64,000 nt of DNA from Desulfosporosinus fructosivorans (GCF_004766045.1 NZ_SPQQ01000003.1:434001-498000), one strand, 5' to 3'. Shown: positions 1 to 8,272, numbered from the stretch's first letter. Numbers and translations are program-made. The notes: generated from the letters alone by a model not told the origin.

Positions 1-1
1 A

Positions 2-175
2 GAGTTATTGCATGAACCGCAAAAGATGAACCAGGATTGTTATGGAATTGGATGGATTGCCTTGATTGAGCCTAACAATCTCCAGGAGGACTTAGGCAAA
101 CTCATGGATGGTGTGAAAGTTGCAGAGTGGATTAAGGGCGAGATTGCCAAGAATGTTCCCGGTAAGGAGGGGTAG
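2..175 (+). CDS. Glycine-cleavage H-protein-like lipoyl carrier (3' part only)
   Basis: The gene enters from outside the window, so only the last 57 codons are visible. The segment around GYGIGWIALIEP followed by an acidic linker and a helix looks like the C-terminal half of GcvH, whose usual ending is a GaGWl segment followed by a short helix. The lipoyl-lysine region is not visible. It stops 2 nt before the flavoprotein gene, so it is very probably the first visible gene of the same operon. A second H-like gene lies 2.7 kb downstream. A role as a mobile lipoyl carrier for the adjacent oxidoreductases, rather than in glycine cleavage, is inferred from context: no gcvT or gcvP is nearby. Confidence 0.65.
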   Translation, partial: ELLHEPQKMNQDCYGIGWIALIEPNNLQEDLGKLMDGVKVAEWIKGEIAKNVPGKEG

Positions 176-177
176 TC

Positions 178-1689
178 ATGGAACAAGCTTTACAAAAAAT
201 ATGCGGAGAAAAAAGGGCCACAACCGACCCTTTTGAACTTGCCCCATATGCTAAAGATGTGGCCTATGTCCCCGCTATTCTTGTCCATTTACTCACAAAT
301 CCCCTTCCTAAAGCCGTGGTTCAGCCCATCTCGGCAGAAGAAATCTCTAGTTTGATCAAGTGGGCAAAGCAAGGTAAAATACCAGTCACAGTCCGAGGCG
401 GAGGCTCTACTGCCTATTTTAATTGCATTCCGATCAAGAGTGGTTTAGTGATTGATACGAATCGCCTCCAAGGATTTTTGGAACTAGAGTTAGACCAGGA
501 GAACAATCAAAAAACGGTCTGGGTCAAAGCAGGAATGACTTGGAAAGACCTCGATGATGGATTGAGACAACAAGGCTGTGCGGTTTGTTCTAGCCCTAGC
601 AGTGCCCCCTCCGCTACAATCGGAGGATGGATTTCCATGGGAGGCTTAGGTATCGGCTCTGTCTCTTATGGTTCAGTTCACGATCAAGTTATGGCCATAC
701 GGGGTGTGACGGCCACTGGGGAAATAGTGGAACTATCACGACCTGAGAAAGGCACTACAAGGAACAACAGATCTGAGCAATCAGGCTTACAATTTTATGA
801 CCTGATGGGCACTGAAGGAACCCGGGGAATTATTACGGAGATTAAGTTGTTGGTACGTGACGTTCCAGAAAAAGAGGAGCACCTGCTAGCGGTCTTTAAT
901 AATGTAACTGATACTGGATCAATGATGGCCTGGCTAGGTGGAGAGCTTTTTACGTCTCTGTATAATGTTCATTTTAGTAGCCCGGAATTCATCATGTCGC
1001 TCCAGAAAGCTGGCTACGCTGAGGCGATTCCGCCAGGAAAGTACAGCCTGGAAATTGATCTAGAGGGCAAGCGTGATGTAGTGGATAAAGAGGTTGATCA
1101 AATCAGAAAACAGGTGGAATTCCTAAGGGGTAGTTTATTACCTGAGAAGGTAGGAGCGGAGGAATGGAATGATCGCTTTAAATCTCTCAGGCTTGAACAA
1201 ACACTTCCTTCCCTTCTAGCGGCAGAAATGACACTCTCGGTCAGTAATTTTGCGGCCTTTTATGAGAGGTTAAGTAAATTGGGTCAAAAGACCAATACCC
1301 TGTGCGTTACGTATGCCCATCTCGTGTCTCCTGAAAGGGTCTTGGTGATGGTTCTTTATCCCTCTGATGAACTTAACCTGATCCGTTACATCGTCGATCT
1401 TAGTTTCACCAGCAACCTTTACAGGTTGGGGCAAAGCTTGGGTGGTAAACCCTACGTCATCGGCTTTTGGAATACTCCTTATTTGAAAAAAATATATGAC
1501 AAGGAAGAAAGAGACTGTCGCCTCCAGCGCAAACATGCGGTAGATCCCCACGCGATGCTCAATCCCGGAAAGGGTTACAATCCCCCGAATATTATTTTGA
1601 ACAGCTATGTCTTTGGGTTTGGTATGATCATGATTGGTCTCTTTCGACCATTGGTCCTCAAAATCCTCAAAGGAGGAAAAGGTCGATGA
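178..1689 (+). CDS. FAD-binding oxidoreductase, GlcD/lactate dehydrogenase type
   Basis: A 503-residue flavoprotein of the PCMH/GlcD family. An FAD-binding domain spans roughly residues 45-215, including the RGGGST loop (about 74-79) and the SAPSATIGGWISMGGLGIG stretch typical of the FAD pyrophosphate site. A C-terminal FAD-oxidase cap follows, with an HAVDPHAMLNPGKGY signature near residue 460. The last 30 residues are hydrophobic and then basic (LFRPLVLKILKGGKGR), suggesting membrane association. Family members oxidise 2-hydroxyacids and pass electrons to an Fe-S partner. Here the partner overlaps by 4 nt (ATGA), implying translational coupling. The substrate is unknown. Flanking lipoyl-carrier genes suggest electron exchange with lipoamide, which is inference. 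Confidence 0.8.
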   Translation: MEQALQKICGEKRATTDPFELAPYAKDVAYVPAILVHLLTNPLPKAVVQPISAEEISSLIKWAKQGKIPVTVRGGGSTAYFNCIPIKSGLVIDTNRLQGFLELELDQENNQKTVWVKAGMTWKDLDDGLRQQGCAVCSSPSSAPSATIGGWISMGGLGIGSVSYGSVHDQVMAIRGVTATGEIVELSRPEKGTTRNNRSEQSGLQFYDLMGTEGTRGIITEIKLLVRDVPEKEEHLLAVFNNVTDTGSMMAWLGGELFTSLYNVHFSSPEFIMSLQKAGYAEAIPPGKYSLEIDLEGKRDVVDKEVDQIRKQVEFLRGSLLPEKVGAEEWNDRFKSLRLEQTLPSLLAAEMTLSVSNFAAFYERLSKLGQKTNTLCVTYAHLVSPERVLVMVLYPSDELNLIRYIVDLSFTSNLYRLGQSLGGKPYVIGFWNTPYLKKIYDKEERDCRLQRKHAVDPHAMLNPGKGYNPPNIILNSYVFGFGMIMIGLFRPLVLKILKGGKGR

Positions 1690-2855
1690 AAACGATTGAA
1701 CAACTTCGTGAGCAAATAGCCAAAACCAGTTATGTCTGCGGTAGCTGCGGCAGTTGTCGAAGCGTCTGTCCCGTTTACCGAGAAATCGGTTGGGAATCCT
1801 CTGCACCAAGAGCCAAAATTGCGTTGGCCAAAGAAGTATTCCTGAAGAAAAAAGAGAAAAAAGCCACGAACCAATATGCCCAGCGTTTGCAGGAGTGTAC
1901 TTTGTGTGGTAAATGTGCGGAAATATGTGCAGCTGGGATTAATACACGTGAGCTTTGGTTGAAGCTGCGGGAAGATTTAAGGGATCGGGGGATGCAGCAT
2001 CCTAACTTAACCCAGATGGCCCTGCAAATTAAAGCGACACACAATATCAGCACGTTCTCTAATGAAGCCCGCCTTGACTGGGCGGAAGATTTAGATGAGG
2101 TTGAAGTAGAAGTCTCAAAAGTCGGGAGTGAGGTTGCTTACTTTGTAGGCTGTGTGTCTTCCTTCTATCCCATGTCGGTTGGGATTTCTGAAAGTATTGT
2201 AAGCTTATTGGACCACACAAACGTTAATTATACCGTTCTAGGAAGTGACGAATGGTGCTGTGGATTCCCGCTGATCGCTTCGGGAAACTCTCAACAAGTC
2301 AATGAATTAGCGAAACACAATGTGGAAAAGGTACGCGCTCTGGGGGTCAAAACCTTAATTACGGGCTGTGCCTCTTGTTATCATACCTGGACCCACGAAT
2401 ATCCGACGATCCTTGGGGAAAATCTGGGCTTTGAGGTGCTCCACGCTACTCAGTATATGGCCAGATTGATTCGTACAAAGCAATTAGTGCCTGGCAATTT
2501 AGAGGAAACTGTCACTTATCATGACCCTTGCGATTTGGGTCGCAACAGTGGGATCTATGATGAGCCCCGAGAGATTTTACAGGCCATAGAGGGTCTTAGC
2601 TTTGTCGAAATGCCTCATCGTAGGGATTTGGCCGATTGCTGCGGTGGTGGAGGAAATCTAGCTGCGGTAGATAAGGGTTTAAGTCAAGCAATTGCGCTGA
2701 AACGGGCCCGTGAGGCGGTGGCTACAGGGGCAACTATTTTAACCTCTGCGTGCCAGCAATGTGTCCAGACTTTGCAAATGGCGGCAAGACAGGAAAAATT
2801 AACACTTGAAGTTTTAGACGTTACTGAGTTACTATGGCGATCCTTAGAAGAATAG
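1686..2855 (+). CDS. Fe-S oxidoreductase with two CCG domains (GlcF/HdrD type)
   Basis: Residues 18-32 hold CGSCGSCRSVCP and residues 73-85 hold CTLCGKCAEIC, two [4Fe-4S] ferredoxin-type motifs. Two cysteine-rich CCG domains follow: one with YFVGC...EWCCGFP and one with HDPCDLGRNSG...DCCGGGG. This is the arrangement of GlcF, LutA and heterodisulfide reductase subunit HdrD, where CCG domains bind a special cluster that handles disulfides or quinones. It overlaps the upstream flavoprotein by 4 nt and ends 68 nt before a lipoyl-carrier gene. A disulfide-active Fe-S protein beside lipoyl carriers and lipoate-assembly enzymes suggests a lipoamide/dihydrolipoamide redox complex, comparable in idea to sHdr-LbpA systems. 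The specific reaction is not known. Confidence 0.8.
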   Translation: MKTIEQLREQIAKTSYVCGSCGSCRSVCPVYREIGWESSAPRAKIALAKEVFLKKKEKKATNQYAQRLQECTLCGKCAEICAAGINTRELWLKLREDLRDRGMQHPNLTQMALQIKATHNISTFSNEARLDWAEDLDEVEVEVSKVGSEVAYFVGCVSSFYPMSVGISESIVSLLDHTNVNYTVLGSDEWCCGFPLIASGNSQQVNELAKHNVEKVRALGVKTLITGCASCYHTWTHEYPTILGENLGFEVLHATQYMARLIRTKQLVPGNLEETVTYHDPCDLGRNSGIYDEPREILQAIEGLSFVEMPHRRDLADCCGGGGNLAAVDKGLSQAIALKRAREAVATGATILTSACQQCVQTLQMAARQEKLTLEVLDVTELLWRSLEE

Positions 2856-2923
2856 TTTATTAATGTTCCTGATACAGAATAGGATATTAGCTGCTTGCAT
2901 TATAAAATAAAGAGGGTGAGTAT

Positions 2924-3346
2924 ATGAAAATCGGTGAGTGGCATTTCCCAGAAGACTTACTCTATGATGAACACCATCAGTGGCTCAAAAGAGAAGGGAA
3001 AACTATAACCATTGGCTTAAGCGATTACGGGCAATACACCAGAGGGGATATTTTGTACTTGAGTTTGCCAGAATTGGGTACTCAGGTGAAGGCAAGAGAG
3101 GCCGTAGGTTCTCTGGAAACAGGGAAATGGGTCGGACGTTTTTATGCTCCCCAGACAGGGGAAATCTGTGCCGTGAACGCGGAGGTCCTGAAAAACTCAC
3201 GCTTGATTAATCAAGATCCCTATGGGCACGGTTGGCTCTTTAAAATAAAAACTGATTCCTCTGAAGGCCAAAGGCATATGAACGTAGAGCAACACAAGGT
3301 ATGGTTAGAGTTGGAGTTAGAAAGGGAGAAGGCCTGTGATGTCTAA
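2924..3346 (+). CDS. H-protein-like lipoyl carrier
   Basis: A 140-residue protein with the GcvH fold: an N-terminal WHFPEDLLYDEHHQWLK (H-protein FTxdHEW region) and a lipoyl hairpin at GSLETGKWVGRFYAP, where Lys68 is the expected lipoylation site in place of canonical ESVKA. This hairpin differs from housekeeping GcvH. The C-terminal 20 residues are charged and extend past the usual GcvH end. It has a clear RBS (AGAGGGTGAG) and overlaps the following radical SAM gene. The location next to the radical SAM pair strongly suggests it is their lipoylation substrate. It resembles the lipoate-binding proteins described next to sHdr systems more than a glycine-cleavage component. Confidence 0.78.
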   Translation: MKIGEWHFPEDLLYDEHHQWLKREGKTITIGLSDYGQYTRGDILYLSLPELGTQVKAREAVGSLETGKWVGRFYAPQTGEICAVNAEVLKNSRLINQDPYGHGWLFKIKTDSSEGQRHMNVEQHKVWLELELEREKACDV

Positions 3347-4439
3347 CACTCACGCTGATCGTTCCCAGGGTGAACTTAACCTAGAGATCGAGGATATGGG
3401 TTTAGAAAGTCCGGAGGTTATCCAAACCAGTCTTGCGGCCGCGATGACACTCGGTTTAAAGGGCGGTATTTTCTATCGTAATGCCAAGCTCACCTGCTTA
3501 AACTTGCTCCTGACTTATCAAGGGGGCTGTCAGGGACGCTGCGGTTATTGTGGTTTGGAACAAAAACGTTCAGAAAAAACCAAAGGGACCACGTTCATCC
3601 GAGTTGCTTGGCCTACCTACTCCTTTGATCTCATCCTCGAACGGACGAAACACTATCAAAACTCTTTGAAACGAATTTGCCTATCCATGATCACCCATAA
3701 GAGCGCCATGGAGGATTCATTAAAGCTTATAGCCCGTTTACACAGGGAAGTTAATTTGCCGATTAGTGTTCTATGTGCCCCGACGCTGATACATAAGACG
3801 GAAGACTTACAAAAACTCAAAGACGCTGGTGCCGATCAACTGGGGGTGTCGATTGACGCAGCTACCCCAGAAATCTTCCAAAAATACCGAGGAAAAGGTG
3901 TTCGGGGACCTCATCAATGGGAGCATTACTGGGAGATTCTAAGAAAAGGTGTAGACGTTTTTGGATCAGGCAAGGTCAGTGTTCATCTGATTGTCGGCTT
4001 AGGAGAAAGCGAACAAGAAATGGTCACGGCTTTTCAGCAAGTACACGAGTTAGGCGCGGTGGTTCATCTGTTTTCGTTCTATCCCGAACCAGGCAGTGCC
4101 ATGGCTGAAGAAACGGCACCCTCCCTTGGTCAATACCGCCGTATGCAATTAGCTCGTTATCTTATTATGAATGATATTTCGAGTGCCCAAACTATGGGCT
4201 TTAATAGTTCTGGACAAGTTTGTAATTTTGGGATAGTGGTCGAAGCTTTTGTCGCTTCCGGTCAACCTTTTCGCACGTCCGGCTGTCCCGGGCGTGATGG
4301 GGAAACTGCCTGTAATCGTCCCTATGGCAATGAACGCCCTGGTATTACCCTCGCCAATTATCCGTTTGTTCCCAACCTACAAGATGTGGAGAAGATAAGG
4401 GGTGAACTCTACGCTGGGCTCATGGAGGGGGTTGGATAA
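3339..4439 (+). CDS. lipS1: BioB-related radical SAM protein, LipS1-like
   Basis: A radical SAM enzyme with C-x3-C-x2-C (CQGRCGYC) in the motif GGCQGRCGYCGLEQKR and a C-terminal second cysteine region (SGCPGRDG...CNRPYGNERPG) typical of the biotin-synthase-related family COG2516. One branch of this family, LipS1, works with LipS2 to insert sulfur into octanoyl groups on carrier proteins. ATG 3339 is chosen, overlapping the end of the H-like gene; a GTG 3 nt upstream is possible. Immediate linkage to a COG1856-type partner and two lipoyl carriers supports the LipS1 call. BioB-like activity on another substrate remains possible; no octanoyltransferase or ligase gene is visible. Confidence 0.6.
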   Translation: MSNTHADRSQGELNLEIEDMGLESPEVIQTSLAAAMTLGLKGGIFYRNAKLTCLNLLLTYQGGCQGRCGYCGLEQKRSEKTKGTTFIRVAWPTYSFDLILERTKHYQNSLKRICLSMITHKSAMEDSLKLIARLHREVNLPISVLCAPTLIHKTEDLQKLKDAGADQLGVSIDAATPEIFQKYRGKGVRGPHQWEHYWEILRKGVDVFGSGKVSVHLIVGLGESEQEMVTAFQQVHELGAVVHLFSFYPEPGSAMAEETAPSLGQYRRMQLARYLIMNDISSAQTMGFNSSGQVCNFGIVVEAFVASGQPFRTSGCPGRDGETACNRPYGNERPGITLANYPFVPNLQDVEKIRGELYAGLMEGVG

Positions 4440-4441
4440 TC

Positions 4442-5464
4442 GTGAATTTCAGGGATGACCTGTTGACAATTGAAATTCCTACAAGAGAGTTAGAACAGAC
4501 TTTCGCCGGAGGTTGGAAGGAATTTGATGAAAGTGCGAACTTATCTAAGCTGCTCTCAAAAGCCTGGAGCTTACGCAGGAGAAATTTCCCTGATGTTATA
4601 AACTTTGCAGTTCCCGGCGGCAGGCACTATGAGGGTAAGAACTTTAGCAATTCAGGCCGCTTCCTCAATGTGAGCATCACAGGAGACGCTTGTGCTCTAC
4701 ACTGTGACCATTGCCAGGGGACAATGCTGAAGGGGATGATTCCAGCCCCAACCCCGCAAAAGCTAAAGGAAATAGGACTTAGACTGCGTGAAAAAGGTGC
4801 AACAGGACTTTTGATTACTGGTGGATGTAATCCAGAGGGAATGATCCCACTAAAGCCTTTTTTGGAGGCTATAGCATATTTGAAATCGCTGAACTTTACG
4901 ATTCATGTGCATACCGGCTTAGCAGATAAGGAAGCAGCAGTGGGGTTGAAAAAGGCTGGGGTTGATAAAGTTTTTCTGGATATGATCGGTGATGCCGCCA
5001 CAATTCAGCGGGTTTATCATCTTGATCGCCAGCCTAGCGCCTTTAGAGAGGCTTTGGAGATTCTGCTAGCTGAGGATTTAGATGTCGTCCCCCATGTGGT
5101 TATTGGCTTAAATTACGGGAAAATAATGGGAGAAGAGAACCTTATTCAAACGTTAAGTGACTATCCCTTGAAAACGCTGGTGTTAGTGGCTTTACGACCT
5201 GTGCTGAATACTCCGATGGGCGGTGTGCTTGGACCCGATGCGGCCGATATCATACGGATCACAGCTCAAACTCGGCTCTGGAATCCTGCGCTTAAACTAA
5301 GTTTTGGTTGTGCTCGACCCTATACTCAAAAGGCTTGGTTGGAGCGGGGGCTCATAGCGGCGGGAATTAATACCTTGGCCTTTCCTCTTGATGAAACCAT
5401 AGACTCCGCTGTAGCGCATGGGTTAAAATCAGTCATGAGTGAGATGTGCTGTGGTGGACTGTAG
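4442..5464 (+). CDS. lipS2: BioB-related radical SAM protein, LipS2-like
   Basis: A 340-residue radical SAM protein with CALHCDHC (C-x3-C-x2-C) at about residues 84-91, preceded by FLNVSITGDA, the signature of COG1856 ('homolog of biotin synthetase'). GGCNPEGMIPL (SAM-binding GGE-like) and a C-terminal SFGCARPY plus EMCCGG add further cysteines that could hold an auxiliary cluster. The GTG start lies 2 nt after the stop of the LipS1-like gene. COG2516/COG1856 pairs are the reported LipS1/LipS2 lipoyl synthases, in which the two enzymes each add one sulfur. The assignment depends on family memory and context; no biochemical specificity can be read from the sequence. Confidence 0.6.
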   Translation: MNFRDDLLTIEIPTRELEQTFAGGWKEFDESANLSKLLSKAWSLRRRNFPDVINFAVPGGRHYEGKNFSNSGRFLNVSITGDACALHCDHCQGTMLKGMIPAPTPQKLKEIGLRLREKGATGLLITGGCNPEGMIPLKPFLEAIAYLKSLNFTIHVHTGLADKEAAVGLKKAGVDKVFLDMIGDAATIQRVYHLDRQPSAFREALEILLAEDLDVVPHVVIGLNYGKIMGEENLIQTLSDYPLKTLVLVALRPVLNTPMGGVLGPDAADIIRITAQTRLWNPALKLSFGCARPYTQKAWLERGLIAAGINTLAFPLDETIDSAVAHGLKSVMSEMCCGGL

Positions 5465-5491
5465 AAAAAGTAGAAAGTATTAAAGTAGGGA

Positions 5492-6175
5492 GTGATTAAA
5501 ATATCAATTGAATTGTTTGACCGGATCGCTGATGATTATGACAAGTGGTACGATACAGAAATAGGACGAGTCGCCGATCAAGTAGAGCGGGATCTGGCCT
5601 TTCAGTTGTTCCAACCCTCTGGTCCCAAGATCTTAGAAATAGGGTGTGGAACAGGACAATACACCACTAAGCTAGCAGAACAGGGTTATCAGATCACGGC
5701 GGTTGATATATCTGAGAAAATGATGGCCCTAGCGCGAGAGAAAATTACGAACCTAGGATATGAGGTTAAGTGGCTCAATGCAGATATTACTCAAATTATG
5801 GATCAACTCGAGCAATATCAGGGTATTCTTACGATGAGCGCTTTCGAGTTCGTTCCAAATGCGGAGGAGATTTTAGCTCGATTATTTGAGCATCTAGAGC
5901 CCAATGGATGTCTGGTGATTGGAGTTATTGCGGGAGACGCGTCCTGGGGTGAGTTCTATCGTAAAAAAGCTATTGCGAAACCTGAATCCGTTTTTGCGCA
6001 CGCACGGCTTTATACGGAAGCTGAAATTCGTCAATGGAAGGTAGGCGGACGGCTGGTACTTGGCAAAGCACTTTATTTTCCGCCGGAGGTTTCTTCGGTG
6101 GAACGAGCTTTAACAATGGAAGAACAAAAAAATACGACCCCGAGTTTTATGGTCGCTAAGTGGGTAAAAGAATGA
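5492..6175 (+). CDS. Class I SAM-dependent methyltransferase
   Basis: A 227-residue methyltransferase. Motif I ILEIGCGTGQY (about residues 48-58), motif II ITAVDISEKMM and post-motif LNADITQI define a Rossmann-fold class I enzyme of the UbiE/COQ5-like or methyltransf_11 type. The GTG start is 27 nt downstream of lipS2, so it is probably the last gene of that operon; a terminator follows. The substrate cannot be predicted. Methylation of a small molecule or of a thiol intermediate in the lipoate-linked pathway is possible but not supported by a specific motif. Confidence 0.75.
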   Translation: MIKISIELFDRIADDYDKWYDTEIGRVADQVERDLAFQLFQPSGPKILEIGCGTGQYTTKLAEQGYQITAVDISEKMMALAREKITNLGYEVKWLNADITQIMDQLEQYQGILTMSAFEFVPNAEEILARLFEHLEPNGCLVIGVIAGDASWGEFYRKKAIAKPESVFAHARLYTEAEIRQWKVGGRLVLGKALYFPPEVSSVERALTMEEQKNTTPSFMVAKWVKE

Positions 6176-6194
6176 TTGTTGATATTAGATAAAT

Positions 6195-6228
6195 GAGAGA
6201 CGCAAATATTGTGCGGACTCTCTCTTTT
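6195..6228 (+). terminator. Intrinsic terminator after the lipoate cluster
   Basis: GAGAG-A-CGCA pairs with TGCG-GA-CTCTC around a short AT loop, followed by TCTTTT. It lies about 20 nt after the methyltransferase stop. Confidence 0.6.
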
Positions 6229-6345
6229 ATTGTAACGTGACAATAAAAGTCCTATATGGTACATTGAACTCAGAACAATAGTCTAATTTCAGATAGAAAT
6301 AAAATAGTTGTGGGGTGAAGACTTATAATACAACAAGATGTAATT

Positions 6346-6564
6346 ATGTATACCGTACCCCTTTGACCACACTGCTTTAGCGCTAAGCGATTCCTTTCGG
6401 GCAAAGGGATTAAGTATACTGAAAGAAATATTCTAATTTTTAAGCACTTAAGAGAACTGAGAAAAGTGACCGATAAGATTGGAGTTCCCGTAACTATTGT
6501 GGGGGATCGGATTCTGACTCGCTTCTCGTCTGCAGAATACGAGGAGGTCTTTAAAAATTACTAA
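6346..6564 (+). CDS. Glutaredoxin-like selenoprotein (TGA read as selenocysteine)
   Basis: Reading through an in-frame TGA at 6364-6366 gives MYTVPLUPHCFSAKRFLSGK and continues to a TAA at 6562. The product matches the thioredoxin-fold glutaredoxin pattern: beta1 (VIMYT), active site U-P-H-C in place of C-P-H-C, a YTERNI segment, the cis-proline GVPVTIVGD, and a final helix. The first active-site cysteine is the position replaced by Sec in known thioredoxin-fold selenoproteins. A hairpin with bacterial SECIS geometry follows the TGA. The ATG gives 72 residues, but the frame is open from 6319 and beta1 seems to begin upstream (QQDVIMYT), after a GGGGTGA ribosome site, so the true start is unresolved. 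Standard gene callers would miss it. Likely a thiol/disulfide or reductase role. Confidence 0.75.
6390..6410 (+). promoter_or_regulatory. Bacterial SECIS hairpin
   Basis: An 8-bp stem, ATTCCTTT (6390-6397) with AAAGGGAT (6403-6410, one G-U pair), closes a 5-nt loop CGGGC. The loop starts 31 nt after the TGA and has G as its second base, which fits the known bacterial SECIS rules (loop about 16-37 nt past the UGA, G among the first two loop bases). SelB binding here would permit Sec insertion at 6364-6366. Confidence 0.65.
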
Positions 6565-6595
6565 TATACTGCAGGCCGATGATCAACTTCCAAAG

Positions 6596-7174
6596 TTGAA
6601 GGCGACTGGTATTTTGCTAGCAGGCGGGAAAAGTTCGCGAATGAAAAGAAATAAGGCCTTCCTTGAACTTGAAGGAAAGCCTCTAGTAGAGCGGAGTTTA
6701 ACTGTCTTAAAAACAGTATTTGCAGAAGTTTTGATCAGCAGCAACAAATCCGAACTGTATGAAGGTTACGAAGTACCGATCATTCTAGACGAGACTCTTG
6801 GTCAAGGTCCTTTAGAAGGGCTGTATCAGGGTTTAAAAGTAGCGACCTATGATCAGGTTTTTTTTGTGGCCTGTGATATGCCTTTTTTAAGAGCAGAGCT
6901 TATCCGCTTTTTGTCTTCATGGATTCCAGAGTATGATGTTGTCGTTCCACACCTTCAATCCGGTCTCCACCCACTACACGCCTTTTATCATCGGCGTTGC
7001 CTTCCCACAATAAAAAGTAATCTTGAGGCGGGTCGCCTCAAGATTATTGATTTTTATCCATCTTGTTCTGTACGGTATGTGGGAGAAACGGAATTGCAGG
7101 CGTTTTCTGATTTGAGTAAAGTCTTTTGCAATGTGAACACCCCAGAAGACTGGTCGGCGATCCTTAAGGGATAA
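6596..7174 (+). CDS. mobA: Molybdenum cofactor guanylyltransferase
   Basis: A 192-residue nucleotidyltransferase. The signature TGILLAGGKSSRMKRNKAFLELEGKPL at the N terminus is the MobA GTP-binding loop, followed by a DMPF motif (metal and nucleotide binding). MobA attaches GMP to molybdopterin to make the bis-MGD cofactor used by DMSO-reductase-family enzymes, such as formate dehydrogenase and the transhydroxylase at 54-57 kb. The TTG at 6596 has no obvious ribosome site; a GAGGAGG at 6541 lies inside the preceding gene and would instead serve an ATT at 6557, adding 13 residues. Its end overlaps convergent fdhD by 11 nt. Confidence 0.88.
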   Translation: MKATGILLAGGKSSRMKRNKAFLELEGKPLVERSLTVLKTVFAEVLISSNKSELYEGYEVPIILDETLGQGPLEGLYQGLKVATYDQVFFVACDMPFLRAELIRFLSSWIPEYDVVVPHLQSGLHPLHAFYHRRCLPTIKSNLEAGRLKIIDFYPSCSVRYVGETELQAFSDLSKVFCNVNTPEDWSAILKG

Positions 7175-7949
7175 TTCGGTCAGGACAGGTATAGATATTA
7201 AGGCGCTGCTCTCTCGCAAACCCTATAACAGTGATGTTCAAAGCAGCCGCCTGAGAAAGAGCCATATCTGTTGGTGCACCACGAGCAATGAGGATAGGAA
7301 CTTTCATTTTAGCTACCTTGAGCAAGATCTCTGAGGAAACTCGACCACTAAAAAAAATCACATGGTTTTCGAGATTTAAGCCTGTGTTAAAGGCGCTACC
7401 ACTAAGTTTATCAAAGACATTATGTCTACCAATGTCATAGCTCATCTGGAGTACTTTACCTTGATAGCCGACCCCTCCGCTGTGAACGCCTCCCGTTAAA
7501 TCAAAGAGGTTCGAGTTGGATTGTAGAAACTGGACATAACTATAGGCTTCTTGGAGTGGAATGGAGTAGGTCGATGTGAGTGGTGTAACCATTAGAACGT
7601 CGTTGGCAAAGCAAAATGAGGCTCTACTTTTACCACAGCAGGCGGAAACAAAGCGTTTGCTCATCAGCTCTTTTTGCAAGTTGCATGGTTTTCCTTCAAC
7701 CCAAACTAAATGGTCGGAGGGATCGTGGCGAAGCTCCTGCACGTCCTGTGGAACGCGGATAAACCCTTCATTGAGAAGAAATCCATAGACGAGTTCTTCA
7801 GTTTGGGAAGGGGAACACAAAAGCGTCGCGATTTCCTCGCCATTGTAGTGGATGGTTAACGGAACCTCTCGAACCACTTCGTCTTCTACCCATTCGAGGG
7901 TGAGACCATTGGCTTTGAGAATGGAGTGTGTAACCGTTTCGTTTGGCAT
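7164..7949 (-). CDS. fdhD: Formate dehydrogenase accessory sulfurtransferase FdhD
   Basis: A 261-residue protein matching FdhD: an N-terminal REVPLTIHYNGEEIATLLCSP, the catalytic CC pair in SACCGKS, the GGVHSGG segment, DIGRHNVFDKLSG, and SGRVSSEILLKVAKMKVPILIARGAPT. FdhD carries sulfur from IscS to the Mo of bis-MGD in formate dehydrogenases. No formate dehydrogenase gene is in this window. It is convergent with mobA and has a good RBS (AGAGGAGG before the ATG). The neighbouring Sec gene and mobA fit an organism with Sec-containing molybdoenzymes. Confidence 0.92.
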   Translation of the reverse strand: MPNETVTHSILKANGLTLEWVEDEVVREVPLTIHYNGEEIATLLCSPSQTEELVYGFLLNEGFIRVPQDVQELRHDPSDHLVWVEGKPCNLQKELMSKRFVSACCGKSRASFCFANDVLMVTPLTSTYSIPLQEAYSYVQFLQSNSNLFDLTGGVHSGGVGYQGKVLQMSYDIGRHNVFDKLSGSAFNTGLNLENHVIFFSGRVSSEILLKVAKMKVPILIARGAPTDMALSQAAALNITVIGFAREQRLNIYTCPDRIIP

Positions 7950-8112
7950 TTTTACCTCCTCTGAGCTTGCTCTCTCTAGTTTACAATATTTTTAGTAAAA
8001 TCTGAATGGTTTTACTAAAAAATTGACAAAATGAATTTGGTAACTCAGAAAAAAGGAATATTGCAATATATCGCGAATTAATACAATATCGAAGAGATTA
8101 AATATTCGTCAT

Positions 8113-8220
8113 CGCTCCAAAGCTGGATTACCTAAAGCAGAAGCTATGGTGACCAGACAAGTGCCTTCAAGGCACTCGGGTATTATGGGAAACCGTAATA
8201 TCTCCTGTAGGAAAGGAGTC
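8113..8220 (+). ncRNA. Molybdenum cofactor (Moco) riboswitch
   Basis: The 386-bp gap upstream of moaA contains a structured leader: a 5' CTCC pairs with a 3' GGAG at GGAAAGGAG (P1), an AGTGCC/GGCACT stem, and a long stem capped by a GAAA tetraloop (TATTATGG-GAAA-CCGTAATA). The GNRA stem followed by CUCC..GGAAAGGAG matches the Moco RNA motif seen upstream of moaA and moeA genes. A terminator hairpin follows, so transcriptional control is likely. Whether it senses molybdenum or tungsten cofactor cannot be decided here. Confidence 0.72.
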
Positions 8221-8240
8221 TGTCGACAGGTGGATTGAAT

Positions 8241-8272
8241 CCCCCGGTTGTTTACAGACCGCGGGTTTTTTT
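8241..8272 (+). terminator. Riboswitch expression-platform terminator
   Basis: CCCCCGGT pairs with ACCGCGGG (one mismatch) and is followed by seven T residues, 20 nt after the Moco aptamer and 63 nt before moaA. Confidence 0.65.
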
